Origin: Siphonodentalium dalli
Taxonomy: Eukaryota > Mollusca > Scaphopoda > Gadilida > Siphonodentaliidae
Direction: 5' to 3'
Length of the DNA stretch: 64,000 bases
NCBI GenBank assembly: GCA_032622095.1
Contig: CP136069.1
Location: forward strand, 39,902,194 to 39,966,193
Below, piece by piece: positions 11,095-21,430 of the stretch. The notes beneath the pieces were generated by a model. The model saw only the letters and a list, made by a program, of their open reading frames with translations. It was not told the DNA's origin and did no database searches. The translations under genes were made by a program, and so were the position numbers. Numbering within the stretch: position 1 is the first letter of the stretch; each line of letters starts with the position of its first letter.

Positions 11095-13100
11095 AATCCA
11101 AGATGGCTGCCAAAATCCAAGATGGCCGCCATAAGGCCAATTTTCCTATCTTGTATCACATTGATGGTGCTGAATTTAGGTTTTATCAGCATGAAATCTT
11201 AATATGTGCATGACCAAACTGTTGTCAGATAATAGCTTGATAAAAACACTAACAATCCAACCATATTGATGATGATTTTGATCCAAAATGGCCGCCAAAA
11301 TCCAAAATGGCCTCCATAAGGCCAATTTCCTATCATGTGTTATGTTGCTGGGACTGAAAGTTAGTCTTATTAGCACGAAACATTGACGCATGTACATAAT
11401 CATCATTCTTAGATGATCAATTAATCAAAAAAACTAATATATTAACCACATTAATGATGAATTTATTTCAAAATGGCCGCCAAAATCCAAAATGGCTGCC
11501 ATAAGGTCAATTTTCCTATCTTGTATCACATTGATGGTGCTGAATTTAGGTTTTATCAGCATGAAACCTTAATATATGCATGACTAAACTGTTGTCAGAT
11601 GATAACTTGATAAAAGCACTAACAAACCAAACATATTGGTGATGATTTTGATCCAAAATGGCCGCCAAAATCCAAAATGGCCACCATAAGGCCAATTTCC
11701 TATCATGTGTAATGTTGCTGGGACTGAAAGTTAGTCTTATCAGCATGAAACATTGATGTATGTACATCTTAATTATTCTTAGATGATGAATTAATAAAAA
11801 AAAACTAATATATTAACCACATTAATAATGAATTTATTTCAAAATGGCCGCCAAAATCCAAAATGGCTGCCATAAAGCCAATTTTCCTATCTTGTATTAC
11901 ATTGATGGTGCTGAATTTAGGTTTTATCAGCATGAAACCTTTTTATATGCATGACTAAACTGTTGTCAGATGATAACTTGATAAAAACACTAACAAAACA
12001 ACCATATTGATGATGATTTTGATCCAAAATGGCCACTACAATCCAAAATGGCCACCATAAGGTCAATTTTCCTATCATGTGTAATGTTGCTGGGACTGAT
12101 AGTCTTATCAGCATAAGACATTGATGTGTGTACGTCTTAATTATTCTTAGATGATGAATTAATAATAAAACTAATATAATAACCACCATTAATGATGAAT
12201 GTTATTTCAAAATGGCCACCAAACTCCAAAATGGCCACCATAACAGGCCATAAGGCCAATTTTCCTATCATTGTTGCTGGGTCGGAAAGTTAGTCTTATC
12301 AGCATGAAACATTGATGTATGTTCGTCTTAATTGTTCTTAGATGATGAATTAATAAATGATACTAATAAATTAACTACATTAATGATGAATGTTAGTTCA
12401 AAATGGCCACCAAGATCCAAAATGGCCACCATAAGGCCAATTTTCCTGTCATTTGTAATGTTGATGTGACTGAAAGTTAGTCTTAGCAGCATGAAACATT
12501 GATGTGTGTATGTCTTAATTGTTCTTACATGATGAATTAATAACAAAACTAAAAAGTTGACCACAATGATAATGAATGTTATTTCAAAATGGCCACCAAA
12601 ATCCAAAATGGCCGCAATTTGTTTAATTTTCCTATCATGTGTAAATGCTGGGACTGAAAGTTGGCCTTGTCAGCATGAAACCTTGATGTATGTATGTCTT
12701 AAGAGTTCTTAGATGGTGAATTAATATAAAAAACCTAATAAAATGACCACATTGATAATAAATATTATTTCGAAATGGCCGCCAAAATCCAAAATGGTCG
12801 CTATATGTTCAATATTCCTAAAAAATTATGTATGTATGTCTTAATTGTTCTTAAATTATTAATTAATACAAAAAATTGATCACATTAATAACGAATTTTA
12901 TTTCAAAATGGCTGCAAAAATCCAAAATGATGAATTAATAAAAACAACTAATAAATTGACCACATTAAGGATTGATGTTATTTCAAAATGGCTGCCAAAA
13001 TCCAAAACGGACACCATAATTATGGTAAATTTTCCTATCATGTGTTATGTTGTTGGAACTGAAATTTAGTCTTATCAGCATGAACTATTGATCTATGTAT
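11095..13100 (+). repeat. Left-arm tandem array of ~185-bp units
   Basis: About eleven units, each opening with AAAATGGCCGCCAAAATC and followed by a second ATGGCNGCCATAAGG, then 'ttttcctatcatgtgt', 'gactgaaagttagtcttatc' and 'gatgaattaataaa'. Unit starts fall near 11288, 11473, 11658, 11842, 12028, 12209, 12403 and 12587; later units shrink and decay. Minus-strand frames of 64-92 codons that repeat here are by-products of the array, not genes. Confidence 0.9.
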
Positions 13101-13103
13101 GTC

Positions 13104-13633
13104 TTAACGATGGTCTATCTCTTCATATAACAAGTTTCATATAGTTTCATGGGTATAAAATAATAAATATGAATATAACACATCTGTTCGGAAATGTCTA
13201 GAACTATCAATTGATTTTGCTTTTATTTGTAATAATTTGTTATGCGATGATTAAATGGGACATATATTTGTTACTATTTTAAAACAGACCGTTCAGACGA
13301 TATCAGGTAGCGATTATTCGAGTTTACCCATTGCCCCGAACGTCAAATGTCCCAGATTGATTGTTTGTTGTATTCCATATCTATAAGCGATAATGAGTCT
13401 AATTAACGTTTATTTATGACAAAATTAAACAAATACCATTTCTGGTCTCTGTTAACAGTAACTGTTGGTGGTTAGATAAACGATCACACATGTTTATTAT
13501 CAGTTTATACCAGAACATGATCAAAATATAATCAATATTAATCGATAGAAGAGTGGATCTTCAATACATATATAATATATTATACCATGGAAACTATATA
13601 CCACGTGCTTACAAAGAGATAGACCATCTTTAA
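13104..13633. mobile_element. TTAA-flanked MITE, family D, nested in the foldback element
   Basis: Inserted in a satellite unit: the unit word 'gtcttaattgttcttag' is split at its TTAA (13104-13107 and 13630-13633). TIRs are GATGGTCTATCTCTT and its complement. An inverted, right-truncated copy lies at 15447-15765 and shares the blocks 'ggtctctgttaacagtaact' and 'aaacgttaa'. No ORF. Confidence 0.8.
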
Positions 13634-14542
13634 TTGTTCTTAGACAACGAGTTAATAAAATGAAAGTGTCAATGACACTGTAGCTCAACGGGGAGAGCGG
13701 ATAATGTCATATCTTACAGTCAATGGAGCGATAAGGAATGTGGAAGTTTAAATGTTTAAGTTACTAGTATACTAGATGTCAAACAAGAGAGAAATCTGAA
13801 GCTCAATCAGAAGTAAAAAATAATGTTGGCTGTAGGGCAAGCCGAGGGATTTAGTCATGCAAAAAGTAATATCAAAGATTGCTGTTGGCGGCCATATTTT
13901 TCATTGAAATTCAGAAAAAATATTACAGCTTCAATGAAGTTTGGTGATTTGTGCAGAGGGGAGTAAATGTTTAGCGAAATATATATACCAGACATTTCTA
14001 CCGAATTGTGGCCTGTTGGTTCATGGGGGGGGGGGGGGGGTTACGACGACGATATGATGAAGATCGCGACGACATTGATTATTTGTGGTGATGATGATGA
14101 TACTGATGCTTATTATTATGACAATGCAATTGGTGATGATCACGGTGATGATGAAAATATTTATTATGGCGCTCGTTGTACATGTATATTTTGTACATTC
14201 AAAATTTCTTCATTCTATCTATCTTTTGTATTTAATTTCATTTTCTCGTGTCAAATTGGATCAGAGACTAAAGCAATTATTACGACAATATTCATTGAGA
14301 ACACCACTTTACCCGCCATACCTCTTCCCAAAACTGGCAGTGTGATCAAGTCCTATAATAGGGAGAGACTGTTGGCGATAATTGACACCCTTGAATTGCA
14401 GCACATCTTCGTTTGTGCTGAAGAGGCCATCAACAGCAAACTTCTGATAATGTCATGGATAGAGCATGGAACATAGTATGAGATTGGTCCTTCTGACATA
14501 CGCGTTCGCTCAAATACGCCTTATCACTGACTCACAGCCTTA
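13634..14542 (+). other. Centre of the foldback element, left part
   Basis: Holds the phrase TGTAGCTCAACGGGGAGAGC (13678-13697), which looks like a tRNA A-box/D-arm, but a cloverleaf does not follow. The same phrase, without the GGGAGAGC, recurs inverted at 44560 and 47805. A 169-codon open frame (13967-14476) begins in a G16 run and an Asp-rich GATGATGAT stretch. Its end reads like diluted coding sequence, but I recognise no domain, so function is unknown. Confidence 0.35.
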
Positions 14543-14715
14543 TTGGATCCATCCATCCAGCCCCGTTCCAATTTTAGTGCTACAGGTCAAAGTTCTGGAG
14601 TAGCATTCCATGTTTGGAATTCATTAAAATTCAAAAGCTCCATCTATGGAATGCTACTCCAGAACTTTGACCTGTAGCACTAAAAACAAACGGAACGGGG
14701 CTGTATGGATCCAAT
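14543..14715. repeat. Hairpin, ~70-bp arms
   Basis: The arms 14543-14611 and 14646-14715 are near-perfect inverted copies (outer ATTGGATCC, inner ATGGAATGCTACTCC), with a 34-nt spacer. It sits in the centre of the 6-kb foldback element. Confidence 0.85.
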
Positions 14716-14869
14716 GTGGCCACGACCCAGTGAAAAGGCTTATTAGGTCGTCTCAAACATGGTGGACGAAGGTTAACCACATGCGTTATGTCAGCAGCTT
14801 CTACATAGAATCCAGAAAATGAATTATCTGAAGATATCAGTCATAAGAAAATTGGACTGTTAAAACCCC

Positions 14870-15060
14870 TTTGTTCCTCGAAGACAACCTGTTCTGATAT
14901 CTGCGGTGCCCAAACGCTCATACACCATGGATGAGTTAGTCGATATCCATGTGCATTGATACATCGCTTCCAAAATGTGGAGCCAGAGAGCCGTTCGGGT
15001 TTTGCTGGACGAGATCAAATAGGGAGTCAGTGAGTGGGACATTAAACACTCGTTCATCAC
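14870..15060 (-). pseudogene. Possible captured coding fragment, unrecognised
   Basis: The minus strand from 15060 reads 'CDERVFNVPLTDSLFDLV', then 'NPNGSLAPHFGSD', then a stop; a second frame of the same strand stays open for 66 codons. The composition looks protein-like rather than random, and it lies in the unique centre of the foldback element, where a transposase or captured host exon could be expected. I cannot name a family. It may equally be chance. Confidence 0.25.
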
Positions 15061-15446
15061 AATATTCCTAAAAGAGCTTCAAATTTTGCACATTTTATTT
15101 TTATTTTGGATGACCCCGTTTCCAAGAAATGACGTGAAACAAATAAAGTATAAAACCGACGGACTCAAATCCACTTTCGAAATGAATTAAAACTCATGAA
15201 AAACAGCAACAGATATCAGACAGGATTTCGGCATCCATGAAAGAAGAAATGTTTATGACTGGCCTGAAATTTCTTGATAACAGTTAGTTTGATAATGGCT
15301 TATAAGTGCTCACTGGTCTCGCCTATTGAAATGGACCGATCGCGCACAGGGGATCAATGCTATCAATGATTGGTGTGACCATGTAAAATACATGGCATAC
15401 ATGGATTTTACATACAGAAATTACATGCAAGTGTGTATCCACCCTT

Positions 15447-15765
15447 AAAGGTGGATTATCTCTTTGTAAACATGCATTATATAGTTACCGGGGTATAAAA
15501 TATTAGATCTGAGTCGAAGACTCCTGTTCGGAAATGCTTCTATCGATTAATATTGATTTTATTTCGAATATTTTCTGGTCTAAAAAGGTGTGGTTGTTTA
15601 GCTAACGAACAATAGTAGTTACTGTTAACAGAGACCAGAAAATTATATTGCGTAATTTTGTCACAAATAAACGTTAAGTATACCCATTATCGCTTATAAC
15701 TATGGAATAAAACAATACAACCAATCAATCTGGGATATTTGACGTTCGGTGCGTAGCCATAGGAA
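15447..15765. mobile_element. Family D MITE, inverted partial copy
   Basis: Inverted relative of 13104-13633. It starts with the TTAAAGGTGGATTATCTC end, includes 'gttactgttaacagagacc' and 'aataaacgttaa', and stops at about 'gacgttcggtgcg', lacking the far TIR. It therefore provides extra pairing with the copy in the left arm. Confidence 0.7.
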
Positions 15766-15799
15766 CAACCTAATGCCCTATAACGCTATGTGGTATCAC

Positions 15800-16965
15800 A
15801 ATTTTTTTTATCAATTCATCATCTAAGAACAATGAAGACATACATACATCAATGTTTCATGCTGCTAAGACTAACTTTCAGTCCCAGCAACATAACACAT
15901 GATAGGACAATTGACCATATGGCGTCCGTTTTGGATTTTGGCTGCGATTTTGAAATAACATTCATCCTCAGTTTTTTTTAAAATTCATCATCTAATAACA
16001 ATTTAGACATACAACATCATTTTTTCACGCTGATAAGACTGACTTCCAGTCGCAACAACATTTCACAGGATTGAAAAAATTGGCCATATGGCGGCCATTT
16101 TGGACTTTGGCGGCCATTTTGAAATAACATCAATCCTTAATGTGGTCAATTTATTAGTTATTTTATTATTTCATCATTTAAGAAAAATTAAAACATACAT
16201 ACATCAATGTTTCATGCCGCTAAGACTAACATTCAGTCCAGCAACATAACAAATGATAGGAAAATTTATCATATGGCGTCCATTTTGGATTTTGTCGGCC
16301 ATTTTGAAATAACATTCATCCTTTTTGTGGTCAATTTATTACTTGTTTTCATTAATTCATCATCTAAGAACTATTAATACGTACATACTTAGATTACATC
16401 AATGTTTCATGCTGCTAAGACTAATTTCAGTTGCAGAAAAATTACATATGATTGAAAAATTGACCATATATGGTCAGATATGGTGGCCATTTTGTATTTT
16501 GGCGGCCATTTTGAAATAACATCCAACCTTAATTCGGTCAAGTTATTAGTTATTTTATTAACTGATCATTTAAGAACAATTAATACATACATACATAAAT
16601 GTTTTATGCTGATAAGACTAACTTTCAGTCCCAGCAACATTACACATGATAGGAAAATTGGTCTTATGGCGGCCATTTTGGATTTTGGTGGCCATTTTGG
16701 ATCAAAATCATCATCAATATGGTTGGTTTGTTAGTGTTTTTATCAAGACATCACCTGACAACAGTTTAGTCATGCATATATCAAGGTTTCATGGTGATAA
16801 AACTAAACTTCAAGACCATCAATGCGACACATGATAAGAAAATTGGCCGTATGGCGGCCATTTTGGATTTTGGCGGCCATCTTGGATTCAAGGACATTTT
16901 CAAGGTGGCCCATTTTTTTATTTTGAATTGTAATGATCATTCTATGCAAAAACGTTCTCAAAGTT
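15800..16965 (-). repeat. Right-arm tandem array of ~185-bp units
   Basis: Inverted counterpart of the left array. About six units with GGCGGCCATTTTGGATTTTGG near 16080, 16275, 16490, 16670 and 16855, and the words 'taagactaactttcagtc' and 'ttaattcatcat'. It has fewer units than the left arm, so the two ends have drifted in copy number. Confidence 0.9.
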
Positions 16966-17009
16966 TGACACTAAATTTTTTTAGATTTACTCTGGCATGC
17001 ACCTGTCTA

Positions 17010-17266
17010 AAATATATAGACTTGCAGAGGTGGTCGATATGTGTCTCCATAGACAGTGTTTGATCGAGATGGACTCCTAGATTTTTGACACACGAAGAGA
17101 AGATAATAGTGTCACGATCTGCTTGCAGTGATGTAATGCACAATTGGTTGACAATGGATGGTTTTGCAACCCACATGGCTTCAGTTTTGTCGTTGTTTAA
17201 CATCAGTTTATTGGAGGTCATCCAGGTTTTAACAGAGGAAAGACAGCTCTCGATCCTATTCACTAG
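17010..17266 (-). pseudogene. LINE reverse transcriptase, thumb region (upstream of insertion)
   Basis: The minus strand gives 'NRIESCLSSVKTWMTSNKL', 'LNNDKTEAMWV', 'VKNLGVHLDQTLSM', 'HIDHLCKSIY', the segment following the YADD catalytic box. It is in frame with the polymerase ORF, separated from it only by a TAA at 17267-17269. It runs into the foldback element at 17009 and resumes at 10971. Confidence 0.9.
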
Positions 17267-18125
17267 TTATGAGTCTTGATCGGGTCTGCCGGAAAGGTAT
17301 AACTGTGTGTCGTCTGCATACATGTGTACACATATGCCTTGAGATCGTATAACAGCACCGATAGGTTTGGTGTAAAGCAGGTATAGAATTGGTCCTAGAA
17401 TATAACCCTGGGGCACGCCAAAATCAAGATTGTAATACTTTGATAACAGATTGCCAATTTGTATTCTCTGTTGACGACCAGTTAGGTAAGAAACGAACCA
17501 CTGTAGGACAGTCCCGGAAATGCCGAATGATCTTTCTAGTCGATGTAGCAGAATTTGGTGATCAATCGTGTCGAACGCTGCGCTAAGGTCTAACAAACAC
17601 AGAATAGAAACGAGACCTTCATCAGACGCAACAAGAAGATCAGATGTTATTTTCAGCATCGCGGTCTCAGTGCTATGCCCTGTGCGATAAGCAGACTGGA
17701 AAGGTTCCCATAGTTTATTATTATTGAGGTGCGTTTTGAGTTGAAACAGAACAATTTTCTCCAAGACTTTTGATATAAACTGCAGGTTAGAGACTGGTCT
17801 GTAGTGATTTAGAGTATCAGGATCGAGACCCGATTTCTTCAAGAGAGGAATCACAATTGCTTCTTTAAAACAGGCGGGAACCGAACCACTAGAAAGTGAC
17901 GCATTAATCAAGTTGGTCAATGGCTCTATCATGAAGTCGATATGTTTAATTATGAGGTCTGTAGGTATTGGGTCCAGACTGCACGATTTAGGTGAAGACG
18001 AAAGAATAATTGTCCTAACGTGGTCGCACGTCACTTCCTCGAATTTACTGATTGAAGTTCCAGTGAATGATTCAAACTCAGGTTGGACGTTGCTCTTGTC
18101 GAGCATAGATCTTAAATTATGGATT
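17267..18125 (-). pseudogene. LINE reverse transcriptase domain
   Basis: Minus-strand frame with the ordered RT blocks: 'SCSLDPIPTDLI', 'FKEAIVIPLLKK', 'YRPVSNLQFISKVLEK', 'QSAYRTGHSTETAML', 'LLDLSAAFDTIDH' (first catalytic Asp), 'GVPQGYILGPILY', and 'YADDTQLYL' (catalytic Asp pair). The polymerase core itself looks intact. It ends in a TAA shortly after YADD, and the next codons continue the protein. The upstream join near 18125 needs a frameshift. Assignment to the CR1/L2 side of the Jockey superfamily rests on motif style and the ATT tail. Confidence 0.9.
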
Positions 18126-18650
18126 ATTAATGAAATAGTCACCGAATGCATCAGGCAATTCCGAATCTTGTACGTTGGTAGGTAAGACTGGCTTAGTTTT
18201 CTTCCCATTCAGCTCGTTGACAATTGAATAGAGTATTTTTGATGATTTGGAGCTCGTGATTTTGGAGTTATAGAACTCCGTACGAGCGTTTCTGGTTAGT
18301 GTGTCTACTTGATTAGACTTTTCAACGAAAATTTGGCGATGAATTGTGAGTCTAGATTTGCGCCATCTTCGCTCGGCCTGTCTACACTGTACTTTCGCTT
18401 CCCTGATAACGTCTGAAAACCAGGGGACGACGGGTCGACTGGAAACAGTCCGCGTAACCGATGGTGCATGTTCGTCCAGAATGGAGCGGAGATTCAAAAA
18501 CCATTCCAATGGAGTTTTTTTTGGGGTGCTGTAAATACTACTAACAATGTCTCCAGCAAGTTTCAGGTGATCAATAGATTTGAAATTCCGTGTAGAAATC
18601 GTTCTCTTTGTACACGGTGGGCACGCGATATCCATCTTAAATGATATAAC
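18126..18650 (-). pseudogene. LINE ORF2 linker between endonuclease and RT
   Basis: The minus strand shows 'RNFKSIDHLKLAGDIVSS', 'VVPWFSDVIREAKVQCRQAE', 'RRWRKSRLTIHRQIF' and 'YNSKITSSKSSKILYSIVN', the usual connector between the endonuclease and RT domains of CR1/L2 elements (the RRAERRWR-like stretch is typical). It is in a different frame from both neighbours, so at least one indel separates it from each. Confidence 0.85.
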
Positions 18651-19530
18651 AAATATGATGATCAGAGAAAGCAACATCACTAACGGTGAGGTCCTGGATG
18701 GGCGGATCACTGTCGCGCGTGATAACCCAGTCGAGAATGTGATTGTGCCTGTGCGTCCGCGAAGACACAAGTTGTTTCATGTCAGAATCGTGTATCAGAA
18801 ACTTTAGAGTGCCAACGGCTGTGTTAGTGTTAGAATCATAGTGGAAATTGAAGTCCCCAAGTATGATGAGCTGGAGTTGGTATCCTACATATTTATCAAT
18901 CAGGTCCGTGAAATCAGAAATAAAAGTTGCAGTTTTTAGTTCATTCTTCTTGTTTGGTGGCGGGCGGTATATACATAAGAAACATGTCGTGCATCCAGAG
19001 ACTGTGGCTGTGACTTCAAAGAGTTCGAACGATTTGAAATCAGTTATCTTGCAGCCATTAACACGTATGGAATCACGGTGAAGTAATCCTATGCCACCAC
19101 CTCGGCGTGATGTTCGAGGGCATGAAAGAAACTGATAGCCCGGTGGGGTCAACTCACGAATCAGTGGTTCATCACCGGACGAACTGAGCCACGTCTCCGT
19201 TATGAAAGTTATGTCTGCTGTGCTATCGATAACCAAGTTCAAAATTTTAGATGTCTTGTTACGCACAGACTGTGCATTGAACATGCCGATGGATAACATG
19301 TTTGATTTCGGCGGGACGCCGATTTTGATAAGGTTGCTTGGATTTGGACGGCTAAGAGATGGGATATGGCATCGTTGGGGTCTTCCGAAGTTGACGACAT
19401 GGATTCGCCGATGCTTGCGACGACCGCCCCTTTTGCCCCGCTTACGCCGGCGTTTCTGTCTGCTAACAGTCAATTCGTCACTGGGTTGTAAGCCAAGTAG
19501 AGCTATCCTAGATAGTGAACTCAGAGTCAA
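18640..19530 (-). pseudogene. LINE AP-like endonuclease domain
   Basis: Minus-strand frame of 297 codons. After a basic N-terminus ('KRRRKRGKRGGRRKHRR') come the endonuclease motifs in order: 'FNAQSVRNK', 'ITFITETWL', 'GGGIGLLHRD', 'FLCIYRPPP', 'LGDFNFHYD', 'HILDWVIT' and the terminal SDHH. All catalytic signatures are present. The frame is lost just after SDHH. This domain nicks target DNA during retrotransposition. Confidence 0.9.
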
Positions 19531-19947
19531 TTAATATCCTTTGTTCAACTGTTTCAGGTAATCACTGTCATAGCGAATACTCATGTTCGGTAAGTCTAAC
19601 ATTGTGTCAAACGTGTGCTCTGTTACAGGTGTGAAAATTGATTTCCTCATGTGGACAGTCCAAGCGCTGGGCGGGAATGACGTACAGCACGGTAGGCAGT
19701 TCCACTTGTCGGAAGATAGAATGGGCGTGAATGAATTGGTGAAAATTTCACCAAAATACACTAAAAGTCCAATAACAATAGTTCCGGAAAAGGAAAACAG
19801 CATGATTTTCCGAACATGTGGTGTACGATACAAGTTGAATATGCTATCAAACTGGCGTCGAAGGAACTTCAGCAAATCCAAAGATAATGTGCATGTTTTG
19901 AAGAGAGGCGTAATTCTGCTGCCGGTCAAGCGCTGAACACTACTCAC
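19531..19947 (-). CDS. 5' open frame of the LINE, unassigned
   Basis: A 138-codon minus-strand frame directly upstream of the endonuclease frame. It contains one hydrophobic stretch (about residues 48-65) and no zinc knuckle, esterase or coiled coil that I can see. It could be the rest of ORF1 or a 5' leader of ORF2. Position, not sequence, is the reason for giving it to the LINE. Confidence 0.4.
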   Translation of the reverse strand: MSSVQRLTGSRITPLFKTCTLSLDLLKFLRRQFDSIFNLYRTPHVRKIMLFSFSGTIVIGLLVYFGEIFTNSFTPILSSDKWNCLPCCTSFPPSAWTVHMRKSIFTPVTEHTFDTMLDLPNMSIRYDSDYLKQLNKGY

Positions 19948-20019
19948 ATATATTTAAACATGGGTAACTTTATCACAGAAAACCGGTGAGAGTGACCTAT
20001 TCAGCCTAAGTGGGGGTGT

Positions 20020-20420
20020 CAGCTACAGTATACTGTCAGGTTTGAAATTTCCAACTCTAGGGAGTCTAGATGCTAGGATTTTGCGATTTTCTTGTTCAGA
20101 TTTCAAAATTTTCACACACCGGGCCGAACCATGGTCGGCACGGTGTGTCATTATAATTGTCCCTCCCCCGTGGCCAATACAAAACTGCTAATTAGTTTAA
20201 CGAAACAATATTTTACTACATTTGGTCAAACTTGTGCACTGAAATGGTCATCGGAGTATTTTCCAACCTGAAGGGGAGCATGAGGTTTGGAATTTCCAAC
20301 ACTATATATAGGAAAGCTTCAGTTGAGGCCAGTCTAGATGCTTGGATTTGCGATTTTCTTGTATAGTTTTCTAAATTTTCTCACACCGGGCCGAACAACC
20401 ATGGTCAGCCAGATGTGCCC
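20020..20420 (+). repeat. Two-unit tandem repeat
   Basis: Two units of about 270 bp share 'gtctagatgcttggattt', 'gcgattttcttgt' and 'tctcacaccgggccgaac' followed by CATGGTC. The flanking 'cccgtggcc...aactgctaat' phrase links this with 9355-9650, so the LINE landed inside an existing repeat field. Confidence 0.6.
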
Positions 20421-20779
20421 TGGTCTCTTGTCCGTAGCCGTGTGCATTTGTCTGGAGCCAGACCACTAGATGTTAGGATTTATGCAATTTTTCAGGTTAA
20501 AATATCTGAATGTTCTCATATATACCGGGAATATAGAGCCATGGTTTATGAATAATTGAAAATATAGGATATATTAGGCATGAGCATGCACTGAGGTGCA
20601 AGGGCGGTGGTGCAAATGGAATTATGCAAAACTTGTGTTTGGTTTGATTCTGACTCGAGGGGGGCTGCGGTTTGGAATTTATATGGAAAACTGGCTCCCA
20701 TTAAGCGTTTTATGACCTTCTCAGTGACACTAACGAGAATATACAATGAAGAAACTTTCAATTTACATCACGAAGGGGC
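20421..20779. other. Stretch without gene
   Basis: Only a 71-codon frame with no features. It is bordered on the right by a TTAA MITE. Confidence 0.4.
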
Positions 20780-21430
20780 TTAAAGGGGTACTGTACCCCA
20801 ATTTCAATAAATTCCCGGCGACAATAGCGATCTAATATGAATATTATATTATAAAATAACTAATTTGAGTCGACGATGTCTACTGAAAACGTTCCGGTTA
20901 ACAGGCTATCGTAAAAGTTAAATTGAATTATTTAATATAAATTCATTTATGGCTGGAGTCATAAAATGGAGAATTATGCCATTACGAGTTACCGTTCTTG
21001 AAATAGCATATGTTGCGTGTCTTTTATCGACGGCCGTTCGCGAACATTATTGAGTTGCAAACAAAACATGTTACCTGCAAAAGAAGGCCCGTTATAACCG
21101 ATTCGGAAAAACGGAGAAAGAAACAAAGAGTCATAAAGCGTCAAGTATTTTATAGGGAGTGAGATTGTTCGATGGAAGAGATTGAATGCATCAATCGAAG
21201 CTGTGAGCAATGAACTTCCGGTTCTTCCTGCGACCGCGTCTTCTCCGGTGAAGGTCAAAAACATGGCGCGTAGTTTGAAATCGTAATATTTTTGTTTCCA
21301 TGATCAATATTTTCTTCGCTAAATTAGGTTTATACGAAACTCATATAACACGAACACAATCTAACTTGAAATTTATTTCAATGGGAGTAAATAAAAAAAT
21401 CGCCTATCTTTGTGTACAGTACCCCTTTAA
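20780..21430. mobile_element. TTAA-flanked MITE, family E
   Basis: 651 bp. The first 17 bases, TTAAAGGGGTACTGTAC, are perfectly complementary to the last 17. No ORF with recognisable content; a 91-codon minus-strand frame is probably chance. Its right TTAA (21427-21430) is shared with the next MITE. Confidence 0.85.

Larger units (their letters stand above)
10973..17009. mobile_element. Giant foldback element (6.04 kb) inserted in the LINE
   Basis: The tips are TAGACTGGTGC at the left and GCACCTGTCTA at the right, flanked by AAA on both sides (10970-10972, 17010-17012). Excising 10973-17009 plus one AAA restores an uninterrupted LINE frame, which fixes the borders. The inverted ends are long: about 2.1 kb on the left and 1.2 kb on the right, made of tandem ~185-bp units in opposite orientation. 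The centre holds a TTAA MITE, its inverted partial copy and another hairpin. No transposase domain could be recognised. The architecture resembles Foldback-type elements, whose ends are tandem arrays; the superfamily is not determined. Confidence 0.85.
10277..19962 (-). mobile_element. CR1/L2-type non-LTR retrotransposon, interrupted
   Basis: A minus-strand LINE of about 3.6 kb after removal of the insert at 10973-17009. Reading the minus strand: a 5' open region (19947-19531), an AP-like endonuclease, a linker, reverse transcriptase, a C-terminal domain, and a 3' end with a GGCGCTATATAAATATT-type stretch plus an ATT microsatellite (10277-10300). The motif GGTAACTTTATCACA stands at both edges (10249-10263 and 19963-19977) and may be the target duplication, although that word is itself repeated nearby. 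Two frameshifts, one in-frame stop and the insertion mean this copy cannot be active. Confidence 0.85.

Noticed and set aside
11176-12606. Series of similar 64-92-codon minus-strand frames as a gene family
   Set aside because: They are the same satellite unit translated over and over; the frames are side effects of the ~185-bp repeat.
13665-13745. tRNA gene
   Set aside because: The D-arm-like part is good, but the anticodon stem, T-arm (B-box) and acceptor pairing cannot be drawn.
13967-14476. 169-codon frame in the foldback centre as a transposase
   Set aside because: It starts in a poly-G run and an Asp repeat; no DDE/D motif, zinc finger or other transposase hallmark is visible. Kept only as a remark in the feature list.
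17389-19936. Plus-strand open frames opposite the LINE
   Set aside because: Shadows of the minus-strand endonuclease and reverse-transcriptase frames.
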